Below are positions 17,101 through 25,066 of a stretch of 64,000 nucleotides of DNA, piece by piece (within the stretch, counting starts at the first letter, position 1; each line of letters opens with the position of its first letter). Made by a program: the position numbers and the translations under genes. Source of the stretch: Nitrospirillum sp034653275 (GTDB taxonomy: Bacteria > Pseudomonadota > Alphaproteobacteria > Azospirillales > Azospirillaceae); NCBI RefSeq assembly GCF_034653275.1, contig NZ_JAYEES010000001.1:1302001-1366000 (forward strand), written 5' to 3'. The notes beneath the pieces are model-generated. The model was not told the DNA's origin, did not search any database, and worked only from the letters and a program-made list of their open reading frames with translations.

Positions 17101-20100
17101 GCGCTCTCAAGCCCCGCCACGTTGCTGACCACCGTGGCACCGGCGTAGCTGGACCCGGCGCCGCCGGTCACCAGGGCGACGGCGGCATTGCCGGCCAGGT
17201 AGTTGCCGGCGCCGGACAGGCTGCCCACGACCACGCCACCGCTGATGCTGGCGGCACCGCTGACCGCCAGGTTGGCGCCGAGGCCCAAATTCAGCGTGCC
17301 AGCCGACTGGCCGTAGCCGCCCGTCACGCTGATGATGGTGGTCAGGCGTAGCGACGCGCCGCTGTTGATCAGCGTGCCCGCGCCCAGCGTGACCTGATCG
17401 TTCAAGAACAGATTGCCGCCAGCCAGCACCACGTTGGCCAAAGTGCTGGTGAGGGTGCCCTGGGTGCTGACGGTGCCGCTGAGTGCGCCCGTCAGGGTGC
17501 CCACCACCGTGCCGGCACCGCCGGTGATGGTCAGGGCGTTGGCGCTGTCATTCACCAGATTACCGGCGATCAGGCCACTGTTGGCCAGGATGCCGAGGGT
17601 GCCGGTATCAGCGATATACAGCGCGGTGGCACCGCTGATGGTCCCGCTGTTCGCAATGGTACCGATGCCGTGGATATTGTTGAGTGCGGTGACGCCGGAA
17701 ATGAGACCCGTATTCGCGATGGTTCCGATGCTGCCATAGTTGTACAGCGCGGAGCCGGAATGGCCGATGATGGTGCCGCTGTTGATGATGGCGCCAATGC
17801 TGCCTGAGAAATTGATGAGCGCGGACTGGCCGCCGTACATCAAGCCGGCGTTGGCGATGGTGTCGATATTGCCGTAGTTGTACAGAGCCTTCCGTACGCC
17901 CAGAACGGTACCGCTATTCGCGAACAAGCCGATGGAGCCACCATCGTCATTGATTACGCCGTTGAAATCGCCGGATAGAACGGCGGTGTTGGTGAGCGTC
18001 CCGATGCGACCGGTGTTCCTAACCGCATAGGAACCACCGGATATACTGCCATCGTTGGCAAACGTGCCGATGACACCCTTGTTGTTCACGCCGTAATTCA
18101 GGCCGTTCATCAGGCCGCTATTGGCCAGACGGCCCAAGGAGCCGCCGCTGGCGACATAGACCGCGGTCGCCACGCCGCCAATGCTGCCGGTGTTGTCGAT
18201 GGTCGCCAGCGTGCCGCTGACATAGTCGTTCCGGGCCATCAGCACGAGGTTGTCGCCCAGGATCGTGCCCGCGCCCGCAAGACCGGCGGAAGCGTTGACC
18301 ACCGTGGCGCCGGCATAGCGGGAGCCGGCGCCCGCCGCCACCAGGGTATCGACCTGATCGCCGGCCAGGTAGTTCGTGGCGGCCGCCGCGTGGGCCGTCA
18401 CCGTGCCGCCGGTGATGCTGGCGGCGCCGCTGACCACCAACGCCGCGCCCCCAGCGATGTCAAGCGTACCGGCCGACTGGGCGTAGGTGCCGGTGACGCT
18501 GACGATGCTGGCCAGGGACAGCGACGCACCGGCGTTCGACACCGCGTTCGTGCCGACATTGATGCTGTCGTTCAGCAGCAGGTTGCCGCCGGCGAAGACG
18601 ATGGTGCCCGCGCTGGTGATGGTGCCTTGGCCGGTCAGGGACACGCCCGTCAGGGTGCCCATCACCGCGCCGCCGCCGCCGCTGATGGTGAGCGGCGCGC
18701 CGGAAACCAGGGCCATATTGCCGGCGATGACGCCGCTGTTGACCATGGTTCCGACGTAATTGTCGCTGTAGAGCACCGTCGGCGCCACGATGGTGCCGCC
18801 GGCATTGTTGATCAGGGTCTGGAGGGCGCTGTGGTTGCCGATGGCGACGGCCGTGCCGGTGATCAGGCCGTTGTTGACCAGCGTGTCCACATTGCTGAAG
18901 GCATAAAGGGCGGTGACACCGGTGATGGTGCCGTCGGCGTTGTTGGTCAGGGTCTGGAGGCCGCCGCCCCGATGGTTGATGCCGATGGTCGTGCCGGCGA
19001 TCAGTCCGCTGTTGGTCAGCGTGTAGAGGACGCCGTTGCTGATGCTGATGGCGGTACCGCCGGTGATGGTGCCGCCCGCCTGGTTTGACACCAGGATCAT
19101 CGCGCCGCTGTCGAGCAGGCCAACCTGCGCGCCGCTGATCAAGCCCGCGTTGCTAACGGTTTGCATCAGTCCGCTGTTCTTGATACCGACGGTGCCAGCG
19201 ATGGTGCCACCCGCCTGGTTCGTCACCAGGGTCATGACGTTGGCGTTGTTGAACAGGCCGGCCGTGGTGCCCGTGATCACGCCGCTGTTGCTGAGCGTGC
19301 CGGTCACACCGGTATTGGCGACACCATAGGAGGTGCCCGACAGGGTCCCGGAGTTGCGGAGCGTCCCCAGCATGCCGGCGGCGGCCACATAGACCGCCGT
19401 CTTGGCGGCCAGGCTGCCGCTGTTGGACAGCGACCCCAGCGTCCCGCCGATATAGTCGTTCAGGGCGACCGCCAGCAGGTTGTTGCCGATGACGGTGCCG
19501 GTGCGGCTAAGGCCGGTCGCGGTGCCGATCACCAGGGTGGCGCCGCTGTAGCTGAACCCGCCGGCGGCGGACAGCAGGGTCGACGTCGTGCCGGCCAGGT
19601 AGTTGCCCGCCACCGCGGAGATGGCCGAGATGGTGCCGCCGGTGATGCTGGCGGCACCGCTGATGGACAGCGCCGCCGCCGCGCCCAGCGCTAACGTGCC
19701 GGCCGATTGGCTGTAGCCGCCGGTGATGGTGACGGCGCTGTTCACCAGCAGGTTGGCGCCGGCGTTCATGGCCGTCAGCGTCGGGCTGGTGAAATAGACG
19801 TTTTCGGCCAAATTGATGTTGCCGGACGCGAGAACCAGGTTCGCGGCGCTTTGGATATAACCGTTGCTGAATGTGCCGAAGGTGCCGCCATTGCCGCCGA
19901 CGATGGTCAGCGGCGTGGCCGAGGCCGGGTAGTAAACAAGCTTGCCGCTGATGGTGCCGCTGTTGACCAGGGTGCCGACGGAGCCTTGGTTGTACAGCGC
20001 CATGGAACTCCCGGACGCGGCCAGCAGCCCGGTGTTGGTCAGCGTCTGGATGGTGCCGATGTTGTAGAGGCCACGGTGGCCCTGGATGGTCCCGGTGTTG

Positions 20101-21662
20101 GTCAGCTGGGTGATGCTGCCCCGGTTCTGCAGGCCGGTGCCGCTGCCGACAAGGGTGCCGCTGTTCGCCAGGGTTCCCACGACGCCGGCGTTGGACACGT
20201 AGATGCCGGTGGCCGCCGTGATCGAATGGGTTTCGGTCAGGGTGGCCAACGTGCCGGTGATGTAGTCGTTGACCACCTGGGCCTGCAAGGCCTGTCCGGC
20301 GGTGGCGCCCGCCAGCGCCAGGCCATACAGCGTGCTCTGGATGGTGGCACCGGCGTAATTGCTGGCCGCGCCCGCCTGCACCAGGGTGGACCCGATGGTC
20401 TGGCCGTACAGGTAGTTGACGTTGGCGCCGCCGCCGACCGAGGCGATGATGGTACCGCCGGTGATGCTGGCGGCGCGACTGACGGTCAGGGTGGAGCCGT
20501 TGCTGAGGTCCAGCGTGCCGCCGCTCTGCAGATAGGTGCCGGTAACGCTGGTGTTGGCCGCCAGCTTCAGCACGGCGCCGATGTTGTTGAGCGCGCGGCC
20601 GGAAACCTGGACATCATCGTTCAGCAGCAGGTTGCCGGCGGACAGGACGATGTTGCCGCCATAGCTGGAAAGCACCCCCCGGCTGCCGACGGTGGTGCCG
20701 GTCAGGGTGCCGAACGCGCCGGAAGTGGTGGCGCCGGCGATGGTCAGCGCCTGGGAGCTGCCGTTCAGGATGATGCCGGCGATGGTGCCGGTGTTGACCA
20801 ACGCGCCCAGGGTCCCGGTTCCATCCACGAAAACCGCCGTGCGCCCCTGGATCAGCCCGCTGTTGTTGATCCGGCCGACGGTTCCGGTGATGTTGATGCC
20901 GACGAAGGCGCCCGAAACCGTCGAGGCCGGGGTGGGCGCCAGTATGACGCCGCTGTTGTTCAGGGTGCCGATGGTGCCCGCGTTCAATACCGCGGCCGCG
21001 CCGGACGAGCCGATGGACGTTGATCCCGACAGGATCGTGCCCTGGTTGTTGATCACACCGATGGATGCGGTGGCGCTGTAATTGGCCAGGCCGACGACGG
21101 CGTCGGCGCCGATGACGCCCGTGTTGGCGAGCGTCTGGATGGAACCGACGTTCATGACGCCGATCACGGGGGCGGCCACCGTGCCGCTGTTCGTGAAGGT
21201 GGCGATGCCGCCGCCGTTCCCGAAACCGAAAAACCCGCCCGCGATATAGCCGGCGTTGCCGATGCTGGCGGTGGAACCATAAATCGCGAGGCCGCCCAGG
21301 CTGCCCACGATGGACCCGGTATTGCTGACCAGGCCGACAGTCGGATTGGCCGAGACGGAAGAGTTGCCGACCTGCAGCGCGACGCTGGTGCCGATCACCA
21401 ATCCCGCGTTCGCGATGGTGCCGATGGTGATGTCGCCGTTGACGCTGGCCGCGATCGACCCGCTGACCGTCGCGGCGCCCGTGATGGTCAGCAGATCCAG
21501 CGACTGGTTGATCAGCAGGTTCGAGGTCGCGTTGGAAATGGTCTGGGCCGCGTCGGCCGGCCGAGGGACCGCGACGGCGACGCCCAGCATCAGCAGCGAG
21601 GAACCGGCCAGCAACGAGCGCCGCAGGGAAGCGGCACCGCGAGTCACATTTCCATCCAGCAT
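11148..21662 (-). CDS. Giant autotransporter (type Va), about 3,500 residues
   Basis: The start is uncertain. The ATG at 21662 has GGGGGA nine nt upstream; an ATG at 21671 and a GTG at 21692 are in frame. A basic N-terminus and hydrophobic core (SLLAGSSLLMLGVAVAVPRP) end in ADA-AQ, a signal-peptidase-like site. The passenger consists of short 'TLANSGTISG'-type repeats grouped in modules of about 200 residues that contain YLAG..TLV.GGAGSSYAGA, NDYIGGTL and LYIA.TGSLG. This predicts a long beta-helix. The last ~300 residues, after SGGQQGAIWGEILGGGVLRG, form an autotransporter barrel ending in aromatic SWAF. The likely role is a surface adhesin. The barrel is closely related to that of the second giant gene. 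A divergent two-component system lies upstream. Confidence 0.93.
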   Translation of the reverse strand: MLDGNVTRGAASLRRSLLAGSSLLMLGVAVAVPRPADAAQTISNATSNLLINQSLDLLTITGAATVSGSIAASVNGDITIGTIANAGLVIGTSVALQVGNSSVSANPTVGLVSNTGSIVGSLGGLAIYGSTASIGNAGYIAGGFFGFGNGGGIATFTNSGTVAAPVIGVMNVGSIQTLANTGVIGADAVVGLANYSATASIGVINNQGTILSGSTSIGSSGAAAVLNAGTIGTLNNSGVILAPTPASTVSGAFVGINITGTVGRINNSGLIQGRTAVFVDGTGTLGALVNTGTIAGIILNGSSQALTIAGATTSGAFGTLTGTTVGSRGVLSSYGGNIVLSAGNLLLNDDVQVSGRALNNIGAVLKLAANTSVTGTYLQSGGTLDLSNGSTLTVSRAASITGGTIIASVGGGANVNYLYGQTIGSTLVQAGAASNYAGATIQSTLYGLALAGATAGQALQAQVVNDYITGTLATLTETHSITAATGIYVSNAGVVGTLANSGTLVGSGTGLQNRGSITQLTNTGTIQGHRGLYNIGTIQTLTNTGLLAASGSSMALYNQGSVGTLVNSGTISGKLVYYPASATPLTIVGGNGGTFGTFSNGYIQSAANLVLASGNINLAENVYFTSPTLTAMNAGANLLVNSAVTITGGYSQSAGTLALGAAAALSISGAASITGGTISAISAVAGNYLAGTTSTLLSAAGGFSYSGATLVIGTATGLSRTGTVIGNNLLAVALNDYIGGTLGSLSNSGSLAAKTAVYVAAAGMLGTLRNSGTLSGTSYGVANTGVTGTLSNSGVITGTTAGLFNNANVMTLVTNQAGGTIAGTVGIKNSGLMQTVSNAGLISGAQVGLLDSGAMILVSNQAGGTITGGTAISISNGVLYTLTNSGLIAGTTIGINHRGGGLQTLTNNADGTITGVTALYAFSNVDTLVNNGLITGTAVAIGNHSALQTLINNAGGTIVAPTVLYSDNYVGTMVNSGVIAGNMALVSGAPLTISGGGGAVMGTLTGVSLTGQGTITSAGTIVFAGGNLLLNDSINVGTNAVSNAGASLSLASIVSVTGTYAQSAGTLDIAGGAALVVSGAASITGGTVTAHAAAATNYLAGDQVDTLVAAGAGSRYAGATVVNASAGLAGAGTILGDNLVLMARNDYVSGTLATIDNTGSIGGVATAVYVASGGSLGRLANSGLMNGLNYGVNNKGVIGTFANDGSISGGSYAVRNTGRIGTLTNTAVLSGDFNGVINDDGGSIGLFANSGTVLGVRKALYNYGNIDTIANAGLMYGGQSALINFSGSIGAIINSGTIIGHSGSALYNYGSIGTIANTGLISGVTALNNIHGIGTIANSGTISGATALYIADTGTLGILANSGLIAGNLVNDSANALTITGGAGTVVGTLTGALSGTVSTQGTLTSTLANVVLAGGNLFLNDQVTLGAGTLINSGASLRLTTIISVTGGYGQSAGTLNLGLGANLAVSGAASISGGVVVGSLSGAGNYLAGNAAVALVTGGAGSSYAGATVVSNVAGLESAGTTTGTNLALLVLNDYVGGTLGTLSNSGTVSAINAVYVAAGGSLGTLANSGTLLGGNTGLLNYGAIDSIANGGGDTLGTVLGGVGVFNYGTVGTLINYGLVRGTVAAGIHNSVMISALGNAGTIAGATEGLFNEGTIGLVANIGQIEGGAGVSNTGTIGILWNMAGSISGVTTGVLNYSRLGTLLNQGVISGHSMGVINVNTLGALVNAGTISAHGRALYNIGTVGALANTGLLTGATAIYNDATGTLGTVRNSGTIVGNIVNLSSADLVLAGGDGTVGTLTGGGIANTASNVVFSSGTVGLADAIDVGGHTVVNGGATLALLSGVSVTGNYSQASGTLALGTYSLVVSGVASISGGAITTTQVDAAGNYLVGSGTGTLVQGGLGSSYTAVGVLSGITGLTLTTSIATIGSTVDLLLAGANDYVGGTLGAVNNTGTISGVNTALYVAATGSLGRLSNSGLLEGTRYGIHNLGTVAVVDNTGTATGIVGLYNQGTIGTVLNRGGLLDYPEVAAAGLNNAGTIGIVVNGGTISGASHGLYNRGTLGTLVNSGLISGATALYNRGTLGTVANSGTIAGNIVNTSAQALVVAGGADGAVGTLTGGSIVSTLGGVVLASGALLLADNVTVDAATLGNTGASVTLAANQTVTGNYAQTAGALALAGHTLTVSDAASISGGTVAAGLSATANYLAGSGTTLVSGGAGSSYAGAVATSGVAGLATTSGASGNALVLTAVNDYIGGGLASLSNTGALSAATAVYIATTGSLGGLANSGTISGNIVNASANALTITGGAGAVVGTLTGGTIRSTGANVVLAAGNLQLDDAVNVGGGTLSNTGASVSLAQTRTVTGNYSQAAGTLALGDNTLVVTGVASLTGGTVSTTRLVSASANYLVGDAATLVQGGLGSSYTGVDVVSGITGLALASSTATIGSTVDLLLGVVNDYVGGTLGSLNNTATLSGVKTALYVAASGSLGSVSNSGALNGDLYGLNNLGSIGTVVNSGLITGPTALYTSGSLGTLVNSGTIAGNVVNTSANDLVLMGGGNGAVGTFTGGTITSTAANVVFTSGAISLADAINVGGHTVSNTGASLMLAGDGTVTGAYSQTAGTLAVAGHVLEVSDAARISGGVVDAGRAATGNYLVGDGATLVSGGAGSSYAGVTVASGVTGLGVMGTTSGTSLLAVAANDYIGGTLSKLAVTGTLSNIAGGATALYIATSGTLGKLSNSGAIVGNVVNLSATDLSITGGSDGTVGRFTGGTIANTASNVVFASGAISLADAINVGGHTVGNTGASLTLAGNVAATGGYSQTAGTLAVAGHALGVSGAARINGGVVDAGLAATSNYLVGDSATLVSGGAGSSYAGATVTSGVTGLGVSGVTSGGSLLAVTANDYIGGTLSSLAVTGTLANQAGGATALYIASTGSLGSLALTGTIAGDITNLSGTELIVNGGTASAPATLTGAGRGRGTITSGLANLRFAAGTVLLNDAINVGSHGVVNSGASLLVNSAVNITGSYTQTAGTLVIGVSSTTNYGSLVISGSASLTGGTVTLKAASGGVLSTGTYTIVSAGSGLSVSGVTFNATGYTVTSSTVAVGSVTDLLVKVSSIANYTAVGTAQGGAAVGTGAALDQIAAIAASSGSATSPAAQNFAQQVLTPLATLSATAQKVAVAQLSPSQLTPQLGTAAVTPTTTAISQHQQTVAGLMDGGGGAAAGSGGQQGAIWGEILGGGVLRGTTSDAAGYRASTSGLVLGADWFADPEIMAGLAFSWLNSGSVGQDVMAGSLTQVGSYQLTAYSVWRPDWADQRLSVDGQIGFGYNHYDQRRYVAFLGARANANYGGEQYLGKVTVGYDLPVASALTVTPQVSLRAVRLTNHAYDEHDAGVADMAVGAVKVDSLTQEVGAKVDLAFTTGLGRLAPDLRVAWVHDYLNGPIATTGVLGGVSFVSTTGRPEADGVALGLGATLQQGDGVSLRLEYTGELRRSYQSHGGVLRASWAF
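12600..21400 (-). repeat. Passenger repeat region of the first giant autotransporter
   Basis: The coding DNA is built of imperfect repeats at two scales. Short units encode 'G.L.NSGTI.G', about 60 bp. Longer modules of roughly 600-700 bp each include the codons for NDYIGGTLG, SSYAGA and ASITGGTV. Similarity is strongest at about 13.0-15.3 kb, where neighbouring modules share long identical stretches, suggesting recent duplication or gene conversion. Confidence 0.85.
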
Positions 21663-21692
21663 CTTGACCATTCCCCCGAACCAGGCGCACAC

Positions 21693-22081
21693 GCAGCCGC
21701 CGAGCGGAATAGCCGCCCGCTGCGAATTTCGATCATCACCACCAGGTGGCAGTAATATCTGATATTTATAGCGGACCGGACAATAACTGAGCCCTTAGTA
21801 CATATTCAATAGCGCAATGTAGTCAAATAATGATGCGGATTATCATATTGTGTTCTTGGCGTTAGTCAAAAATGACAATTCTGATGTCACTTCATCAGAA
21901 TTGATTGTTTTACTCACGAAAAGTCATCCAGCTGAAGACACCATGGCCAAAAATCCCATGGATCGATCGATGTCCTTGCCCTTGCAGGGCATGGACGGGT
22001 ACATGCGATGCGGTGGAAGAGCCCGGGCCGGCGCCGCTGGTGCCCCGCCAGACGATTGCGGACCGGCGGAAAGGTACGGAA
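21693..22081. promoter_or_regulatory. Divergent control region between autotransporter and response regulator
   Basis: This AT-rich 389-bp gap has no convincing gene. It holds a perfect inverted repeat with 11-bp arms (CAATTCTGATG 21876-21886 and CATCAGAATTG 21893-21903, 6-nt loop). The AT-rich stem and divergent context favour an operator. A terminator on the minus strand, where TCATTTTTG follows, is the alternative, but no minus-strand gene ends there. An OmpR-type regulator starts 180 bp away, so it may bind here; that is inference. Confidence 0.5.
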
Positions 22082-22780
22082 ATGTCGCGCCTGCTGATCG
22101 TCGAGGATGAAGCCTCCTTACGGGATGACCTCGTCGCTTTCCTGGAAGCGAAGGGCCATGCCGCCACCGGCGTCGGCACGCTGGCCGAGGCCCTGCATCG
22201 GATGGCGGCGGACACCTTCGACCTGATCGTCCTGGACCTTGGGCTGCCCGATGGACATGGCGTGCGGCTGCTGTCCGAGATCCGCGCCCGCAGGGGCCTG
22301 CACTGCGGCGTGGTCGTCCTGACCGCCCACCAGGATCTGGAAGACAAGCTGCAAGCGCTGGAGGCTGGAAGCGACGCTTACCTGGTGAAACACGCCAGCC
22401 TGCGCGAGATTGAGTTCACGATCCGCAATGTGCTGAAGCGGCTGCCCGAGAGCCCGCCACCCTCCGGCGCGGAAGCGGGACAGGAATGGATGCTGGACCA
22501 GCGCGGACGGCACCTGGCCGCACCCGGCGGCGAAAGCGTGCCGCTGACACCCAAGGAAATGATCTTCATGGCCTTGCTGGCGGAGGCTGGCACGACGGTC
22601 TGCGACCACGCCCGGCTGGCGGAAGGCTTAGGGGATGGTGGCGACTTCTCGCCGGGCAGCCTGAACGCCATGGTCCGGCGCCTCAGGCAGAAGATCGAGG
22701 ACAGGACGGGGCTGGAAGCCCCGGTCCGCGCCGTATACGGCAGGGGGTACAGCTTCGCCGCCACCCTTCGCCTGCGGTGA
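22082..22780 (+). CDS. OmpR/PhoB-family response regulator
   Basis: A 232-residue protein starting MSRLLIVEDEASLRDDLVAF. The receiver domain (1-120) has the acidic pair in VEDE, the phospho-acceptor Asp52 in LIVLDLGLPDG, the Thr in VVLTAHQ and the Lys in YLVKHASLRE. The C-terminal winged helix (about 135-232) shows LTPKEMIFMALLAEAG, LNAMVRRLRQKIEDRTG and AVYGRGYSF, typical of OmpR. It is followed 29 nt later by a histidine kinase. It sits divergently upstream of the first giant autotransporter, so autotransporter control is a natural hypothesis. Confidence 0.93.
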   Translation: MSRLLIVEDEASLRDDLVAFLEAKGHAATGVGTLAEALHRMAADTFDLIVLDLGLPDGHGVRLLSEIRARRGLHCGVVVLTAHQDLEDKLQALEAGSDAYLVKHASLREIEFTIRNVLKRLPESPPPSGAEAGQEWMLDQRGRHLAAPGGESVPLTPKEMIFMALLAEAGTTVCDHARLAEGLGDGGDFSPGSLNAMVRRLRQKIEDRTGLEAPVRAVYGRGYSFAATLRLR

Positions 22781-22809
22781 GCCGGAAGGCCGGCTGACGG
22801 AAGGACATC

Positions 22810-24179
22810 ATGCTGGATATCGCCACGTCCATGGTCTTCGTCGAGGTTTTGACGGCCGTGAACTGTATCGCCGCCTTCGTGCTGTGGCGCGCCTATCGCG
22901 ATCTGCATGGCTTGATCGCGATCTCAACCGGCTGCCTGGCACTGACGGCGGGATTCGCGTTGATGCTGTTCCGGGGGCCCCATGTCGTCACCGCGAGCAA
23001 CGCGGCCCTGGTGCTGGCGATCGGGCTGGTGACCGACGGAATGGTGGTGCTGGCGGGCGGCACGTCCCGGCGCGGCCTGGTCTTGGGCCTGACGGCGTTC
23101 ACCGCCGCGCTGTGGGAACTGATGCTGTGGATGGCGCCAGGGGACGTCCCCTCGCGCGTGGTGGCCGCCACGCTGATCTACATCGGCTTTTACGCGCGCC
23201 TGCTGGTCGAGGTCATCCGCAACCGGTCCCAGGTCAACAGCGCCCGCATCTGCCTGATCGTCACCCTGGTCCTGCACATCACGGTCCTGGTCGCGCGCAT
23301 GGTCGCCGCCCAACTGGAGCCGGATCCCTCCTTCGTCTTCTCCCCCGCGTGCTGCCGTGGTTCCATCTGGAAGGCGCGGTGGTGATGACACTGACCTTCT
23401 TCTCCATCATGATCATGGTCGGCGCGCGGCTGGACGCCGACCTGAAGCAGCGGACCCTGAGCCTGGCCGCGGAACGCGACATGCACGCCCAGCTGCGCCA
23501 GTTCCTGGCCATGCTGGGGCATGAGGTGCGCACGCCCCTGGCGGTCATCAACCGATCGGCGGAGATGAGCCTTGAACTGCTCGATCCCGCGCAGCCGCAG
23601 GTGGCGCGCCGCCTGGGCACGATCCGGTCCACCGTCGACCGCTTGCGGAGCCTGATGGACAACCTGCTCATGGCCGAGCGCGTGGCCCTGGAGGTGACGG
23701 ATGGTGAGCCGGTGGACATCGCCCGCATCGTCCGCGACCTCATGCGCCTGCTGGCGCACAAATATGAGGATGGGCGCATCGCCGCCACCCTGCCCCAAAC
23801 TCCGGCCATGGTCCGGGGAAACCGCGAGATGCTGGCCGCGGCGATCGGCAATCTGCTGGACAACGCCTTGAAATTCTCGCCATCCGACCAGCCGGTCCGC
23901 GTGGAGGTGAGATGCGATGGCGCGGTTGCCGTCACCGTCAGCGACAACGGCATCGGGTTCCCGCCCGATCAGCTGCCCCTTATCGGCCAGCGTTTCTACC
24001 GGGGCGGCAATGTCGGCGCCGTGCAGGGGACGGGCCTCGGCCTCAGCATCGTCAAGACCATCGTCGACAAGCACCGCGGCCAACTGGGCCTGGTCAACGG
24101 CGCGACCGGCGGCGCGGTCGCGACGATCACCCTGCCGCTCGCGAAATCAATCGGCGCCACGGCCTGGCTGGCCGAATAG
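22810..24179 (+). pseudogene. Membrane sensor histidine kinase, frameshifted in a C5 run
   Basis: Two frames together make one kinase of about 455 residues. The first (22810-23385) begins MLDIATSMVFVEVLTAVNCI and has about six hydrophobic segments; it runs out of frame after SFVFSP. The second supplies LPWFHLEGAVVMTLTFFSIM, then the H-box LAMLGHEVRTPLAVI, N-box NLLDNALKFS, G1 SDNGIGFP and G2 GTGLGLSIVK, ending at 24179. The break is at the five Cs 23342-23346; one extra C restores the frame. It could be real inactivation, phase variation, -1 slippage or a homopolymer error. It forms a two-component pair with the regulator upstream. Confidence 0.85.
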
Positions 24180-24199
24180 CCGCACCGCCGGTGACCGGC

Positions 24200-24425
24200 A
24201 GAGAGGGGACACCGGCCCGGCCGAGCGCCCGCGCCCATTTGCGCAGCATGGTCACGTGAACCCCAAGATCCCGCGCAGCCTGCGCCACGCTGACACCACG
24301 CTCTTCGATTAAGCCCTACCGCTTCGATCTTGAATTCGCGGCTGTACTGTTTGCGCTCCAAGTTTCGTCCCCCGGTTGGATCAATACCTTATCCCGGTGT
24401 CATCCAATCCGGCAGCAGCCCACGT
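24200..24425 (-). mobile_element. IS3-family insertion sequence remnant (5' end of orfA)
   Basis: From a TTG at 24361 (GGGGGAC upstream) the minus strand reads MERKQYSREFKIEAV. After a one-base insertion (an extra A in CTTAATCG) it continues LIEERGVSVAQAARDLGVHV and TMLRKWARALGR. This is the N-terminal helix-turn-helix of an IS3-family OrfA. OrfB and the rest are gone. The segment 24384-24425 upstream is the terminal sequence that recurs at 11099-11140. The fragment is frameshifted and truncated, hence inactive. Confidence 0.8.
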
Positions 24426-24642
24426 GGCGGCGCAGCGCCAGCATCGGTGGATGGTATGGGAAGTCGTCGGCGTCAATGACCAGCACGCCTACCCGCGCAT
24501 CCCGGTGGATGCCGACCTGAAGGTGGGCGATCGTGTCGGCCTGGGCGTGTCCCATCCCTGCACCACGCTGGACAAGTGGCAGCTGCTGCTGGTGGTCGAT
24601 GACGACTACACGGTGGTGGATGCCTACCGGACTTATTTCTGA
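24376..24642 (+). pseudogene. C-terminal fragment of a D-serine/D-amino-acid deaminase-like protein
   Basis: An open frame of 88 codons whose first part is IS end sequence. From about residue 28 it reads WEVVGVNDQHAYPRIPVDAD, and then GVSHPCTTLDKW and VVDDDYTVVDAYRTYF. This matches the C-terminus of the PLP-dependent DSD1/amino-acid-deaminase family, with its His-Pro-Cys zinc-site motif. The family's roughly 300-residue N-terminal barrel with the PLP lysine is absent, so this is a truncated remnant left by the IS or a deletion. No enzymatic function is expected. Confidence 0.75.
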
Positions 24643-24683
24643 CCGGCACGCCGTCCCTGGGCCAAGCTCCAGGGGCGGCATGA

Positions 24684-24984
24684 TCATGATGTCGGGGAGG
24701 CCATCAACTCGTCATGCAGGCGCTCGTCGGGGCTGGAGCACAGGCACAGGGCCACGGCCTCTTCGCAGCCGGCCGCCGCGTATACGTGCGCCATGGTGCT
24801 GTCCAGGCAGATCGTATGAACGGTGACGGCACCCGTCAGGACGTAGAGATACTCTTCGCCTGAATGCCGGGCCGGATCCCCGAAGTCCGCCAGGCAGCGG
24901 GTGCGGATATGGATCAGGATGGGGATCATCCGCTTTCGGCGTAAATCGGTGCAGAGATACCACCAATCATATCATTCCAGATGA
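24684..24984 (-). pseudogene. Remnant of an XRE-cupin transcriptional regulator
   Basis: Reading the minus strand from about 24984 just inside a TGA gives YDWWYLCTDLRRKRM, then IPILIHIRTRCLADFGD, HSGEEYLYVLTGAVTVHT and DSTMAHVYAAAG. This is the cupin domain of HTH-cupin regulators. The N-terminal HTH is missing, and about 15 residues of cupin strand before DSTM are deleted. The gene is probably dead, though an ATG at 24929 leaves 81 codons open. Such regulators often neighbour D-amino-acid deaminases, so the two fragments look like remains of one catabolic locus. Confidence 0.7.
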
Positions 24985-25066
24985 CATGCCCCACTTTCGG
25001 CTGAAGGCCAACTTCAGTGCCAATTCGCAGATGATGGAGGAGACAGTAACCGGAGCGCGTCTTCGC

